The notes beneath the pieces are model-generated. The model did no database searches. It saw only the letters and a program-made list of their open reading frames with translations, and had not been told where the DNA came from. The translations under genes and the position numbers were made by a program. Below are positions 1 through 8,858 of a DNA stretch of 64,000 nt, piece after piece; position 1 is the stretch's first letter; each line of letters starts with the position of its first letter. This DNA is from Lachnospiraceae bacterium oral taxon 500 (lineage in GTDB: Bacteria; Bacillota; Clostridia; Lachnospirales; Vallitaleaceae), in NCBI GenBank assembly GCA_002999035.1, contig CP027241.1:2804195-2868194 (forward strand), written 5' to 3'.

Positions 1-1066
1 GTTCGGTTAAAAAGCCGCGGACGATAGAAACCGGATTGTCCTTGTTTGACACATAGCGCGTGAATACAATCTCATTTTTCCGATTTAAAGCGACAAACTT
101 AACCGTCGTTGAACCGGCATCCACTCCCAGCCACAGCTTATTATCAGCGCCCGGCTGCGCATCCGTCGAAATATCCTTTCGCTGGTGGCGCCGTTTAAAG
201 TCAGCATACTGGGCTTCACTTTCAAATAAGGCTTTGCACTTCTTATAATCATTTTTGGAAAGATAGGCACGGGCTGAGTGGGCCAGAAAAGACAAATCCA
301 CGGCATGGCTTTCAGGATAGCGGGCCGCACCGTAAGCAACATAATAAAGAGAGTTGTCCGGACAGATACCTTGCAGCTTTAAGGCATCGTCAAACGCCGC
401 TCGTAAGCCCGAAAAAAAAGTCATCGGCCCACCCAGATACAGGATTTTACCGCTGATTTCCCGCCCCTGCGCCAGCCCCGCAATCGTCTGGCTGACAACG
501 GCATGAAAAATAGAATGAGCGATATCCTGCGGCAACGCCCCCTGATTGAGCAGCGCCTGAATATCGCTTTTGGCAAAGACTCCGCAGCGGGAGGCAATCG
601 TATAAAACTTTTCACTGCCGGCCGCCAGGCTATTCATTTCTTCCGCCGTTACGCCCAGCAGGGTTGCCATCTGGTCAATAAACGCCCCGGTCCCGCCGGC
701 GCAGCTGCCGTTCATCCGAACCTCCAGTGCCCCGGTTAAAAATAAAATTTTAGCGTCTTCACCGCCCAATTCAATGACTACATCCGTATCAGGATAAAGT
801 GCTTTCACCGCTAAGCGGCTGGCATAAACTTCCTGCACGAAAGACACGCCCAGATCCTCAGCCAGTCCCATTCCGGCTGAGCCGGAAATGCAAACCGGAC
901 ATTCCCCGATCCCCGGAAAGCGCTCCATAATCTGCTCAATCAGCGCTGCCGTCTTAGCGGCAATTTGCGATAAATGACGCTCATAATGAGTGTATACTAT
1001 ATTGTTATCGTTGTCTAAGACAACGCATTTTAAAGTCGTAGAGCCAATATCCAGTCCTACCCGCAT
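1..1066 (-). CDS. 2-hydroxyacyl-CoA dehydratase activase, long form (partial)
   Basis: The reading frame is open from the ATG at 1064-1066 to the window edge, so about 355 N-terminal residues are seen. The start MRVGLDIGSTTLK is an ASKHA phosphate-binding loop. ELGGEDAKILFL and MNGSCAGGTGAF follow; the latter Cys is the type that ligates the [4Fe-4S] cluster in BcrA/BadF/HgdC activators. After a linker a second ASKHA start appears (WLGVDAGSTTVKF, about residue 315). Two such domains are typical of the long activase family (usually over 1,000 residues), so much of the protein lies outside the window. By family it uses ATP to drive one electron into a 2-hydroxyacyl-CoA dehydratase. Its substrate cannot be told here. 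A promoter lies at 1233-1261. Confidence 0.88.
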   Translation of the reverse strand, partial: MRVGLDIGSTTLKCVVLDNDNNIVYTHYERHLSQIAAKTAALIEQIMERFPGIGECPVCISGSAGMGLAEDLGVSFVQEVYASRLAVKALYPDTDVVIELGGEDAKILFLTGALEVRMNGSCAGGTGAFIDQMATLLGVTAEEMNSLAAGSEKFYTIASRCGVFAKSDIQALLNQGALPQDIAHSIFHAVVSQTIAGLAQGREISGKILYLGGPMTFFSGLRAAFDDALKLQGICPDNSLYYVAYGAARYPESHAVDLSFLAHSARAYLSKNDYKKCKALFESEAQYADFKRRHQRKDISTDAQPGADNKLWLGVDAGSTTVKFVALNRKNEIVFTRYVSNKDNPVSIVRGFLTE

Positions 1067-1232
1067 AAACAAAGGTCCTTTCTGCACAATGACCGTCCTC
1101 CGGCACTGCCGTTTGGCTGCGGTCATTTGATTTTATCCGCCTAAGTTAAGAGTCCGCCGCAACTTCGCATAAAAAGCAAAGTTTTGGGCAAAGAAAAATA
1201 TATCTGCCGCCAAGCACGAACTTCTTTGACTG

Positions 1233-1261
1233 AAAATATCACTAAACGCAGAAATTGTCAA
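1233..1261 (-). promoter_or_regulatory. Sigma-A-type promoter for the dehydratase activase
   Basis: On the minus strand TTGACA (1256-1261) and TATTTT (1233-1238) are separated by exactly 17 bp. The start codon is at 1066, leaving a leader of about 160 nt. The rest of the 1067-1316 gap shows no gene. Confidence 0.6.
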
Positions 1262-1316
1262 CTGGTATTTGTCTCTATATTTACGTGATAAATTTCACAT
1301 GGCCGGAAAGACCCTG

Positions 1317-2309
1317 TTACTCTTTTTCCCCCGCCGCCAGCCGGTTCAGGCCGGCGGTGTTTTTTACGCCGCACAGCAAATACAGCCGCTTTAATTCCTC
1401 TTTCCAGTGTTCAACCTCGGCAATGGTTTCCGTCAGGCCTTTTTCTTTCAGCAAATACAAAATCTGCCCGGCCAGCCCGGCCGCCTTGGCGCCCAGTGCT
1501 AAGGCCTTGGCAATATGGAGCGCATTTTTAATCCCGCCGGAAGCTAAAAACTCCGCCTGCCCCTGAAAATCCCGACTGTTTTTTAAGGATTCGACCGTCG
1601 AAATGCCCAAATTCTCTAATTCGGCAAAGGGTTTGTCCCGGCGGACATTTTCAATCTTGGCAAAGTTCGTACCGCCCCGGCCGCTGATATCAATTGTTCT
1701 TACTCCGGCCGCCAAAAGCCCCGCGATATCATCCCGGCTCATACCGAAGCCGACCTGCTTCACCATCACCGGCACCGGACTTTTTCGCACAATTTCCTCA
1801 ATATGACCGAGCCAGCCCCGGAAGTTTCTTTCGCCCTCCGGCATGATTAACTCCTGCAAAGGGTTGATATGAATCTGTAAAAAATCGGCCGCCGTCTCCT
1901 CAAGCGCCTGCCAGGCCTCAGCCGGAGTTTTATCCGCCCCCAGATTAACACCCAGACAAATGTCCGGCGCTTCCCGGCGAATCACGGCAAACGACCGCTT
2001 TGCTTCCGGCCGGCGCAGGGCAATGCCGTAAGAGCCCATTACCAGCATCAAGCCGCATTCTCTGGCCAAAATCGCCAGGTTTCGGTTCCATTCCTCCGCC
2101 TGCCGGCTGCCGCCCGTCATGGCATTGATATAAAAAGGATAGTTCAGGGAAAATCCCATAATTTCCGTGTGCAGGCTGATCTCATCCAGATTTAATTCCG
2201 GCAGGGAACGCAGCGGCAGAGAAATCGAATCCCATTCCGGGTTTTGCTGATTGTGAAACTGCAGGGCATATTGTAAATGCTCGTCTTTTCTTTGCGCCGT
2301 TTTTTCCAT
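1317..2309 (-). CDS. fni: Type 2 isopentenyl-diphosphate delta-isomerase (FMN-dependent)
   Basis: At 330 residues it has the normal length for the family. It interconverts isopentenyl and dimethylallyl diphosphate using reduced FMN, in the cytoplasm. Family motifs are visible in order: NAMTGGS (about 62), MGSYG, GVNLGAD, QIHINPLQE with the catalytic Gln region, VMVKQVGFGMS and DISGRGGTNFAKIEN near residue 210 (FMN phosphate binding). The start follows AGGAG two bases upstream of ATG. It is seven bases downstream of udk and probably cotranscribed with it. The type 2 enzyme rather than the Nudix type 1 isomerase fits an anaerobic Firmicute. Confidence 0.95.
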   Translation of the reverse strand: MEKTAQRKDEHLQYALQFHNQQNPEWDSISLPLRSLPELNLDEISLHTEIMGFSLNYPFYINAMTGGSRQAEEWNRNLAILARECGLMLVMGSYGIALRRPEAKRSFAVIRREAPDICLGVNLGADKTPAEAWQALEETAADFLQIHINPLQELIMPEGERNFRGWLGHIEEIVRKSPVPVMVKQVGFGMSRDDIAGLLAAGVRTIDISGRGGTNFAKIENVRRDKPFAELENLGISTVESLKNSRDFQGQAEFLASGGIKNALHIAKALALGAKAAGLAGQILYLLKEKGLTETIAEVEHWKEELKRLYLLCGVKNTAGLNRLAAGEKE

Positions 2310-2316
2310 TTCTCCT

Positions 2317-2937
2317 CTATTCCGCCTGAATATAGCTCTTTAAATGCCTTAAAATAATTTCAATCCCGATTTTATTTTCACCGCCTCTGGGCAAAATAAT
2401 ATCGGCATACTTTTTCGACGGCTCCACGTACTGCTCATGCATCGGCTTAACCGTTTTGCGGTACTGTTCCAGCACCGACTCAACTGTCCGTCCCCGCTCA
2501 GCCATGTCTCTGGTCAGGCGGCGCATCAGCCGCTCGTCGGAATCGGTATCAACATAAATCTTAATATCCATCAACTCCCGCAGCGCTTTATCTTCTAAGA
2601 TTAAAATCCCCTCGACAATAACCACCCGCTTGGGCTCAACCAAAACCTTTTCTTTCCCTCTGGTATACTGGGTATAATCATAAGTCGGACGGTAAATTGC
2701 CTGCCCCTCTTTCAGCCGCCGGATATCCTCAACCAGCCGTTTGGTTTCATAAGCATCGGGATGGTCATAATTTTGACGATAACGCTCTTCCATCGGCATT
2801 TCTGCCTGATCGTTGTAATAATAATCATGACTCACCACCTCAACCTGTTCGCCGAATCTTCTCATAATTTCCGAAACTACGGTCGTTTTCCCCGAGGCAG
2901 AGCCGCCAGCCACCCCTACAATAATCGTTTTTTTCAT
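2317..2937 (-). CDS. udk: Uridine kinase
   Basis: 206 residues, the standard length. It phosphorylates uridine or cytidine to the monophosphate in pyrimidine salvage. The P-loop GVAGGSASGKTT lies at residues 8-19. VVSHDYYYND carries the base-binding/catalytic Asp region, and VVIVEGILIL and the lid with RRLTRDMAERGR follow. The ribosome site AAAGGAAG precedes ATG. It is followed within seven bases by fni and preceded by the rhodanese gene with about 100 bp between, so the three may share the promoter at 3447-3475. Confidence 0.95.
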   Translation of the reverse strand: MKKTIIVGVAGGSASGKTTVVSEIMRRFGEQVEVVSHDYYYNDQAEMPMEERYRQNYDHPDAYETKRLVEDIRRLKEGQAIYRPTYDYTQYTRGKEKVLVEPKRVVIVEGILILEDKALRELMDIKIYVDTDSDERLMRRLTRDMAERGRTVESVLEQYRKTVKPMHEQYVEPSKKYADIILPRGGENKIGIEIILRHLKSYIQAE

Positions 2938-3040
2938 TTCTTCCTTTCCCTGCCGCTTTCAAAACCAAGTTTTTACTGACCGCTCCTGACTTTATCACTG
3001 CTGTCTTTGATTTCCCTGTTAAAGCCTGCCTGAACTGCAA

Positions 3041-3364
3041 TTATTTTTTATTTTTCCCCTGATAATTCTTCATCCCGCCGACCACATTGACCACCCGGTA
3101 GCCCTGTCCTGCCAGTGTCTTAACCGCCATCTTGCTTCTCATCCCCGACTGGCAGAGAATATAATAGGTCTTGTCCTTAGTTAAAAACTTATCCGGCGTT
3201 TGCAGCAACACCAGCATCGGAATATTTTGCGCCGTTTTCAAACTGCCAGCCTCAAATTCATTGCCTTCGCGCACATCAATCAGCTCAATCCGGCCAATCA
3301 AATCATCCAGTTCGTTGACATTAATCTCCTCATATTTCTTCTCTTTTTTAAAAAAACGAAACAT
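3041..3364 (-). CDS. Rhodanese-like domain protein
   Basis: A single-domain rhodanese of 107 residues. The N-terminus is short and basic (MFRFFKKEKK) and not obviously a membrane anchor. The core reads LIDVREGNEFEAGSL, and the active-site loop is CQSGMRS with the catalytic Cys. By family it moves persulfide sulfur or binds anions. The partner is unknown. An AAGGAGG ribosome site lies just upstream of the ATG, and a well-formed promoter lies about 85 bp upstream (3447-3475). Confidence 0.85.
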   Translation of the reverse strand: MFRFFKKEKKYEEINVNELDDLIGRIELIDVREGNEFEAGSLKTAQNIPMLVLLQTPDKFLTKDKTYYILCQSGMRSKMAVKTLAGQGYRVVNVVGGMKNYQGKNKK

Positions 3365-3446
3365 TTTTTCCTCCTTGCCGGCCCTCTTTCCCCGCCTCCG
3401 CGGCGGCCGGTCTTTTCTGCTCTGCCTAATCTGTCACTCTCATCTT

Positions 3447-3475
3447 ATCATATATTTTAACCCTCCTCAAGTCAA
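3447..3475 (-). promoter_or_regulatory. Promoter upstream of rhodanese/udk/fni
   Basis: Minus-strand TTGACT (3470-3475) and TATGAT (3447-3452) with a 17-bp spacer. It reads toward the rhodanese gene starting at 3364. Confidence 0.55.
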
Positions 3476-3562
3476 AATATTGCAAAAATATCAGCACAAT
3501 ATCCTCTCTCACCGGCAGACAGCGACTTCCTGTTAATCGGCCTTACCCGGCCGCACATCAAA

Positions 3563-3603
3563 AGGCTGCCTTAAAATGACTTTGCATCCTTTTAAGACAG
3601 CCT
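3563..3603 (-). terminator. Intrinsic terminator after the zinc-ribbon membrane protein gene
   Basis: Fourteen-base arms at 3563-3576 and 3590-3603 pair with one G-U, around a 13-nt loop. Read on the minus strand the stem is followed by TTTT. It lies about 50 bp beyond the stop at 3656. Confidence 0.7.
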
Positions 3604-3655
3604 CTTTTGCTTTACTCTTTAAACAATCTTCGGCAGCAGCCTCGTGCGTCTGTTT

Positions 3656-5242
3656 TTAAAAATATTTGGTAATCACCCAATCATGCTCTTTCATATCCAG
3701 TTCGTTTCCGCAATACCGGCAAATTTTACCTTCTAACAGCGACAAACTGCTTCCGCATTTGCTGCATCTGAGGATAGACGGAGCACAGACTGCCTGCGTT
3801 TTGCAGTCTTCCTTTTTTTCAAGGTACATTCTCACCAGTTCTTTTCTGGTTTCAATCTTATTGTTTTTGAATTCCCTAAGCAGCAAAATGGCGCCCACAA
3901 TCGCGGTTTGCACGCCTTCTTTTATTTGGTATGCACTCAGCATCAAAGACAGCGTTTCAATATCAACGACTCCCTGATAATTTTGCAAATGTTCGGACAG
4001 ATCGCAATTTGAAAAGGCATTAACCTCATTTTTGGTATTTGCAAAATGGATGGCGTATATTTTATTTTCAAGCCCGCCAAAAAAGCTTTGAATTGAAAAC
4101 AAGGGATCCTGTTTCCGTACTTTTTCTGCCCATTTGATTTCCCGGTCCCATTCTTTGCGGGAACGATACACCAATTTTTGATTTAAATCCAATTCTTCCA
4201 GCACCGCACTAAAGACAAAAGCAAGCGGCACAAGGAAAAGCATGGCAAGGGTAGCCATCAAAAATCCACCGGCGCCGAGCATAAACGCGCTTACTAATCC
4301 GGCCAAAAACTGCACAAAAACATTCAAGTCCTTGCGATAAAAAAAGGGCATAAAAAATCCTATATTGATGAGCGGCATCATTACCCCCAAGCAAATCCAT
4401 GGGTAAATTAGTTTTCTTATCGCCTGTCGTTTCTCCTCTTTTACCTCAAAATCACGGCGGAATCCAAAATTGGCTACTCTCCCGCTTAAATCTTCAATCG
4501 TAAATTTGGTGCCGCAAAAATCACAGCCGTCAATCAAATTGCTTCTTGATGACACACTGCCGCAATTGGGACATACCACCTGATCTGCGCCGACATTTTT
4601 AGCGGACAAAAACGTATACCGGGCGACTTCCTTATCATATAGCTGTTTTATGGTCCGGTCGCCCTGCCGGTAAGTCCTGATAGCATAAATTTCTTCGTAG
4701 ACATCCGTAACATCATATCTGCCGTCAAAGTAAGTCGCCGCCCTGACGCCATTAGAGCCCTTTGAATAAGAACGTCTGCTGGACTGCAAATCTATTTGGA
4801 TACCCAGCTTTTCCAAACGCCTTTTTTGCAGGTGGATACAATGCCATAGTAACTGGGTCGCATGATTTTGCAGCGTACTGTTGTCTTTATTTCTATCTTC
4901 ATTATTCATAAATTCACTATAAGCTGTCTTAAATGAACTCATGCTCCGCGTCAATTCATCATAATCTTCTACCACAGGATACGACGGAAAAATGAGGCTC
5001 AGCGGAAAGCCTATTTTTCTGCCTAATCGATATTTTTCCTTTACCCAAGCGCTAAAAAACAGGATGGTTCCGGCACTGATCACGATATATCCTACCACCG
5101 CCCCGGCATTGATCTCCTCTGATAATTGGGCAAAAATAAAACAGATGATAAAACCGATCGCGTAAATAATAAGCGGAATGATAAACTTCTTTTTGTTATA
5201 AACTCCAGTTTTTGCAACCGTTTTTGCATTTTTTTCAATCAT
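3656..5242 (-). CDS. Membrane protein with two zinc ribbons and a Tim44-like segment
   Basis: Unnamed protein of 528 residues. The start at 5242 (MIEKNAKT) is preferred because CAGGAG lies eight bases upstream; an in-frame ATG 13 codons earlier has no such site. Two hydrophobic helices lie near residues 20-70 and two or three more near 280-350. One zinc ribbon (CPNCG then CDFCG) sits about residues 225-250. A second (CSKCG then CRYCG) is near the C-terminus. The stretch after the membrane helices, with KQDPLFSIQSFFGG, resembles Tim44-like lipid-binding domains; that match is by eye. Function is unknown. It stands alone between the terminator at 3563 and the repeat array at 5411. Confidence 0.8.
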   Translation of the reverse strand: MIEKNAKTVAKTGVYNKKKFIIPLIIYAIGFIICFIFAQLSEEINAGAVVGYIVISAGTILFFSAWVKEKYRLGRKIGFPLSLIFPSYPVVEDYDELTRSMSSFKTAYSEFMNNEDRNKDNSTLQNHATQLLWHCIHLQKRRLEKLGIQIDLQSSRRSYSKGSNGVRAATYFDGRYDVTDVYEEIYAIRTYRQGDRTIKQLYDKEVARYTFLSAKNVGADQVVCPNCGSVSSRSNLIDGCDFCGTKFTIEDLSGRVANFGFRRDFEVKEEKRQAIRKLIYPWICLGVMMPLINIGFFMPFFYRKDLNVFVQFLAGLVSAFMLGAGGFLMATLAMLFLVPLAFVFSAVLEELDLNQKLVYRSRKEWDREIKWAEKVRKQDPLFSIQSFFGGLENKIYAIHFANTKNEVNAFSNCDLSEHLQNYQGVVDIETLSLMLSAYQIKEGVQTAIVGAILLLREFKNNKIETRKELVRMYLEKKEDCKTQAVCAPSILRCSKCGSSLSLLEGKICRYCGNELDMKEHDWVITKYF

Positions 5243-5410
5243 TTTCTCTTCTCCTGAAAGACTCGACCGCGCCAAAAACAAACAGCCGTTTGTTTAAACG
5301 ACTGCTTGCTTTCTCCCTCATTTTTTATATAGCCCATAAAGCTTATCTCTTATTTGACTCCATTTTAACCCTCATCCCCGAAAAAGTCCATTGGTCAAAA
5401 GACCAGTATT

Positions 5411-5743
5411 CGAAAAAAAATCCGACGTGCGAAATAAAAATCAAGCACCTCTGCCGTGCTTGCACGAAAAGAGGTGCTTGATTTTTATTTCATAGGGATG
5501 ATTCCCTACGACGCCGAAGCCGCAGGTTTCGGCGTGCACGTCGGATTTTTTTCGAAAGCTCCTTTTCCTCCGCCCATGCTTGCATGGAAAGGAGATGTTT
5601 AGCTTTTACTTTCATAGGGATGATTCCCTATGACGCCGAAGCCGCAGGGTTCGGCGTGCACGTCGGATTTTTTTCAAAAGCTCCTTTTCCTCTGCCGTGC
5701 TTGCACGCAAGGAGATGTTTAGCTTTTACTTTCATAGGGATGC
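5411..5743. repeat. Tandem array of about 120-bp hairpin-rich units with a flanking palindrome
   Basis: Units begin at 5448, 5567 and 5689, the third truncated by the end of the phosphoesterase gene. Each unit holds small hairpins: a CGTGC-TT-GCACG stem, an AGGGA-TGAT-TCCCT stem and a CGCCGAA/TTCGGCG stem. In the middle unit the first stem reads CCATGC/GCATGG, a compensatory A-T for G-C change. In addition 5431-5451 and 5471-5491 are perfect 21-base inverted arms, and 5411-5430 is the near-exact reverse complement of 5536-5554. Forward-strand translation of the units gives a repeated peptide, but no independent gene is supported. Confidence 0.85.
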
Positions 5744-6574
5744 TCATTTTTCCGGCTCCACCTCAACCACCACATATTCCGGTCGGTTAAAAATGCGGGG
5801 CACCCGGGTTGATTCCCGCGCCAGTCCCCGGCTGACAATCATCGCCGCACCGGCAAAATCATAGCGCCCGCCGGCATAGCGGGGAAAAATCCCCTGATTC
5901 GGCGCGAAAACACCGTTAATCAGGCCCGGCACCCGCCATTGACCGCCGTGGGCGTGTCCTGCCAAAACCAAATCAAAGCCATAGACCAAATACTTTGTAA
6001 TCTCCTCCGGCCGGTGCGTTAAAAGCACCGAAAACTTGTCCTTATCTCTATTCTTACCACAACGGGCCAGTTCCTTTTCCCATTCGCCGGATGGCGCTTC
6101 CCGGTCGTTAATGCCGGCAATTTGAATGCTTTGTCCATTGACCGCCAGTAAGTCGGTATCGCCCTCTAAGACCGTAATGCCATAGCTGCGTACCATCTGC
6201 CGCAGTCGGTCGATTTCATCCGTCCAGTATTCATGATTGCCGGTCACATAATAAGTCGGATAATGGCTGCCGGCCCACTCTAAAAACTCCTTGGCTTTTT
6301 CTTCCGGCAGTTCATCGTCAATAATATCGCCGCCCAGCAAAAGCACGTCGGGCTTAGTAGCGGCAATTGCCGCCGTCAGCCGCTCCTGCTTTTCTCCGTA
6401 ATCACAGCTGTGCAGGTCAGCCACAAAGCCGATGGTGACCGGCTGCGTCACTTTGTCGGTCGACAGCTTATAGTACACCGTCTTCATCCGCACATCAAAA
6501 GCCGCCGCGCCCAGTGCCAGCAAAGCCACAAGTCCCGCCAGCCAATATATCTTTTTTCGCTTTCTCTGAATCAT
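5744..6574 (-). CDS. Membrane-anchored metallophosphoesterase (YkuE-like)
   Basis: 276 residues of the calcineurin-like phosphoesterase superfamily. A basic N-terminus and one hydrophobic segment (residues 9-24) suggest a signal anchor with the enzyme outside. All metal and catalytic motifs are present in order: DLH (about residue 52), GGDIID, GNHE, THR and GHAHGGQ. By family it hydrolyses phosphomono- or diesters with two metal ions; YkuE-type proteins act at the envelope. The substrate is unknown. Its 3' end runs directly into the repeat array at 5411-5743, so the last repeat unit forms its immediate trailer. Confidence 0.9.
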   Translation of the reverse strand: MIQRKRKKIYWLAGLVALLALGAAAFDVRMKTVYYKLSTDKVTQPVTIGFVADLHSCDYGEKQERLTAAIAATKPDVLLLGGDIIDDELPEEKAKEFLEWAGSHYPTYYVTGNHEYWTDEIDRLRQMVRSYGITVLEGDTDLLAVNGQSIQIAGINDREAPSGEWEKELARCGKNRDKDKFSVLLTHRPEEITKYLVYGFDLVLAGHAHGGQWRVPGLINGVFAPNQGIFPRYAGGRYDFAGAAMIVSRGLARESTRVPRIFNRPEYVVVEVEPEK

Positions 6575-6723
6575 TTTTGCTCCTAAATCTGTTTTCTGCT
6601 CTATCTTTCAAAAATCCCGTCCGACATTAAAATCCGCCTTGCCGGAATTTTTCGGTACTATACGACCGCCTTAGCTTTCCCAGCCGAAACGCTTCTCTTT
6701 CCGCACAGACCCATAACCCTAGT

Positions 6724-7488
6724 TTACTCGCCCCGCAGCACCTCAATTGCCAGCCGCAGCACAATCTCATGGGAATCCTTGCCAAACCTGCGCATATCAT
6801 GATTTTCCACATCAGCTAAGCTATCGGCCGTAAATAAAATCTGGCCAAAACGTTTGCCCCGAAACTCCGCTACCGCCGCCAGCGCCGCACATTCCATTTC
6901 CACCACCCGGCAGCCCTCACTGATTCGGTACGCCACTAAATCTTTTGTTTCCCTGTAAAAAGCATCCGTCGTCCAGGTTTTCACCCGCTCGTACCGGCAG
7001 CCCTGCCTGGTCAGCTCCCGTTCCATTTTATTTATCATTTCCCGGTTTAAAACTACCGTCCGGGCCGCCGGTAAATAATGATAGGATGCCCCTTCATCCC
7101 GCAGCGCTTCCTCGGGAATCAGCAATTCATTTTCCGGCAAATCCGTCAGCGTACCACAGCTGCCGACCGCGATCACCTCTTCCACCCCATAAGCATACAA
7201 AAAGTCCAGCACGCAGGCCGACAGTGCCGATCCCACCGGCGCCTGACAAAAACAAAGCTCCTCGCCCCGCCAGTTCAGCCGATAAACCGGCAAATCTTTG
7301 GTCATACTTTTAAATATAGAAATTTGTTCGGCTCCATGCCTTTCCATAAAGTCATAAAAAACTTCATTTAAAAAAGCAAAGACCGCCTTTTTTGGAAGAT
7401 TCCCGGTCAGACCCTCATGGTCGGGCATAATAACCGACTGCTGCGAAGTATCATACTCCAAAATCGGGATTTCGTTTTTGATTAACAT
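6724..7488 (-). CDS. Purine/uridine phosphorylase family protein
   Basis: 254 residues of the nucleoside phosphorylase superfamily. AVGSCGTL (phosphate/ribose site) lies near the middle and VEMECAALAAV (the Glu-Met-Glu nucleoside site) near residue 200. Enzymes of this fold split nucleosides with phosphate into base and pentose-1-phosphate; the base specificity cannot be read here. GGAGGAG five bases before the ATG fixes the start, even though the gene then overlaps the last 38 bp of the upstream DHHW gene. That overlap implies coupled translation with a cell-surface acylation pair, an odd companion. The gap down to 6574 holds a degenerate trace of the repeat family near 6690-6720. Confidence 0.85.
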   Translation of the reverse strand: MLIKNEIPILEYDTSQQSVIMPDHEGLTGNLPKKAVFAFLNEVFYDFMERHGAEQISIFKSMTKDLPVYRLNWRGEELCFCQAPVGSALSACVLDFLYAYGVEEVIAVGSCGTLTDLPENELLIPEEALRDEGASYHYLPAARTVVLNREMINKMERELTRQGCRYERVKTWTTDAFYRETKDLVAYRISEGCRVVEMECAALAAVAEFRGKRFGQILFTADSLADVENHDMRRFGKDSHEIVLRLAIEVLRGE

Positions 7489-8848
7489 AAGAACTCCTCC
7501 TTCCCTCCGCCAGTTCCTGCATCATTCCGATAAAGCTCTCCAAATCGGCGGCCATGATATAATCAAGCACCACAAAATCCGTGACCTGCTCCTTGACCAC
7601 AAGGTCATAAATATTGTCCTTGCAGGTTCTGGGGTCAATCACAATAATCTTTTGAAAGGAATGAATCAGCCACGGCACGAATGCGTTGGCGTAAGAATCC
7701 TTCACCACCATTAAAACCCGACCACCAGCTGACTCCGGGTTTTTATAAACCAGCCGCGGATAATCACCGCTTAAAAAGATTCCGTAATTTGTGCCATTCG
7801 CCACTGCCGACAAGCTGAACACCGTCTGCATATAAGAGTTCAAAGTTTCGGTTTCATCATAGAAAAAGCATTCTATTTCCGGATTTTTACCCTGATAAAT
7901 ATAATAATCAATCCGGTCGGGATGCTGACCCACCTTGCTGACTTGATTATTGCTGTATAAATAGCCTAAAAAGTTTTCCAACGAATGCCTTTCACAATCG
8001 GCAATATCCGGCATCGCCAGCCCCGCCTGCCGGGCAAACGCCTGCGCCGCGTAATATGCGCCCAGCTGCGTCCAGTGATGATCGGATCGAAAATAAAGAT
8101 ACTCCTGCCGGTGCGCAAACAACGGTGCGAACGCCTCAATCGTTTCATACCGAGGGTTTAGCAGCGAATAAATATACTCTATCGCCTTATCCTGCGGATC
8201 GCTGAAATCTTTATATTCCTCTCCGGTCAGCCCCACCTGCGTCGGCGCCAGCAAAGAATACATCCGCACATTTTCCGGCATTTTGGCAGCAAAGGTATTG
8301 AGCGCTTTGGCATAAGCGCTGACATTTTCCTCGTGAAAATGAAAAAGCTGCAGCAAAGTATCTTTCACCGCCATAATAGAAATGTTTTGCGTCTGCGTTT
8401 TATACTGTGAAAAATCCGTTTCCGCCTTCTGCCCCGGTTTCAGCGGTAAAGAGGGCGTTTCTTCTTGGCCCGGTTCTTTCTTTTCCTCCGGCTCCGGCTT
8501 TTTCTCTTTCTCCGGCTTCGGTGCTTTTGTATTGCCATCCGGATTAACCAAATTCATGCTATTTCCCTTTTCCAGCGCCATAATCTCCGGCTCAATTCCT
8601 TTTATTTTATCATACAGCGCCGTATATTCCAAAACCCGCTCGCGCAGCGGCACATGGTCATAGATATAAGCTTCCAGATCTTTAAAAAAAGTGCCGTTTA
8701 AATACGTTTGCCGGTTTAAAACCGGAAACGCCTGCAAACTCCGATTTTCTTTTTCCGAAATCAACGCCTGACTGCGAAAAGTGGCTGCCGTCAAAACGGC
8801 ACAACCGCACAATAAAACCAAAAAAACAAGAACTGTCAGCTTTTTCAT
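7451..8848 (-). CDS. DHHW-family cell-surface protein, AlgX/AlgJ-like
   Basis: 465 residues. A hydrophobic N-terminal segment with LLCGCAV resembles a signal or lipoprotein leader. A charged Lys/Glu/Pro-rich linker lies around residues 105-150. The DHHWTQLGAYYA motif near residue 254 defines the DHHW/SGNH-like fold seen in AlgJ, AlgX and PatB-type partners of MBOAT acyltransferases. Ten bases upstream in the same operon is an MBOAT gene, so the pair probably O-acetylates an exported polysaccharide, the MBOAT passing the acyl group across the membrane and this protein placing it. The target polymer is not identified. Confidence 0.88.
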   Translation of the reverse strand: MKKLTVLVFLVLLCGCAVLTAATFRSQALISEKENRSLQAFPVLNRQTYLNGTFFKDLEAYIYDHVPLRERVLEYTALYDKIKGIEPEIMALEKGNSMNLVNPDGNTKAPKPEKEKKPEPEEKKEPGQEETPSLPLKPGQKAETDFSQYKTQTQNISIMAVKDTLLQLFHFHEENVSAYAKALNTFAAKMPENVRMYSLLAPTQVGLTGEEYKDFSDPQDKAIEYIYSLLNPRYETIEAFAPLFAHRQEYLYFRSDHHWTQLGAYYAAQAFARQAGLAMPDIADCERHSLENFLGYLYSNNQVSKVGQHPDRIDYYIYQGKNPEIECFFYDETETLNSYMQTVFSLSAVANGTNYGIFLSGDYPRLVYKNPESAGGRVLMVVKDSYANAFVPWLIHSFQKIIVIDPRTCKDNIYDLVVKEQVTDFVVLDYIMAADLESFIGMMQELAEGRRSSYVNQKRNPDFGV

Positions 8849-8858
8849 ATCTCCTCCC

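Noticed and set aside
1255-1806. Plus-strand open frames across the isomerase gene and other antisense frames throughout the window
   Set aside because: They lie opposite well-supported genes and lack ribosome sites or recognisable domains.
5584-5790. Plus-strand open frame of 68 codons over the tandem repeats, with AAAGGAG-like sequence nearby
   Set aside because: It is a translation of the repeat units and runs into the phosphoesterase gene on the other strand. No family similarity; coding origin noted only as a possibility.
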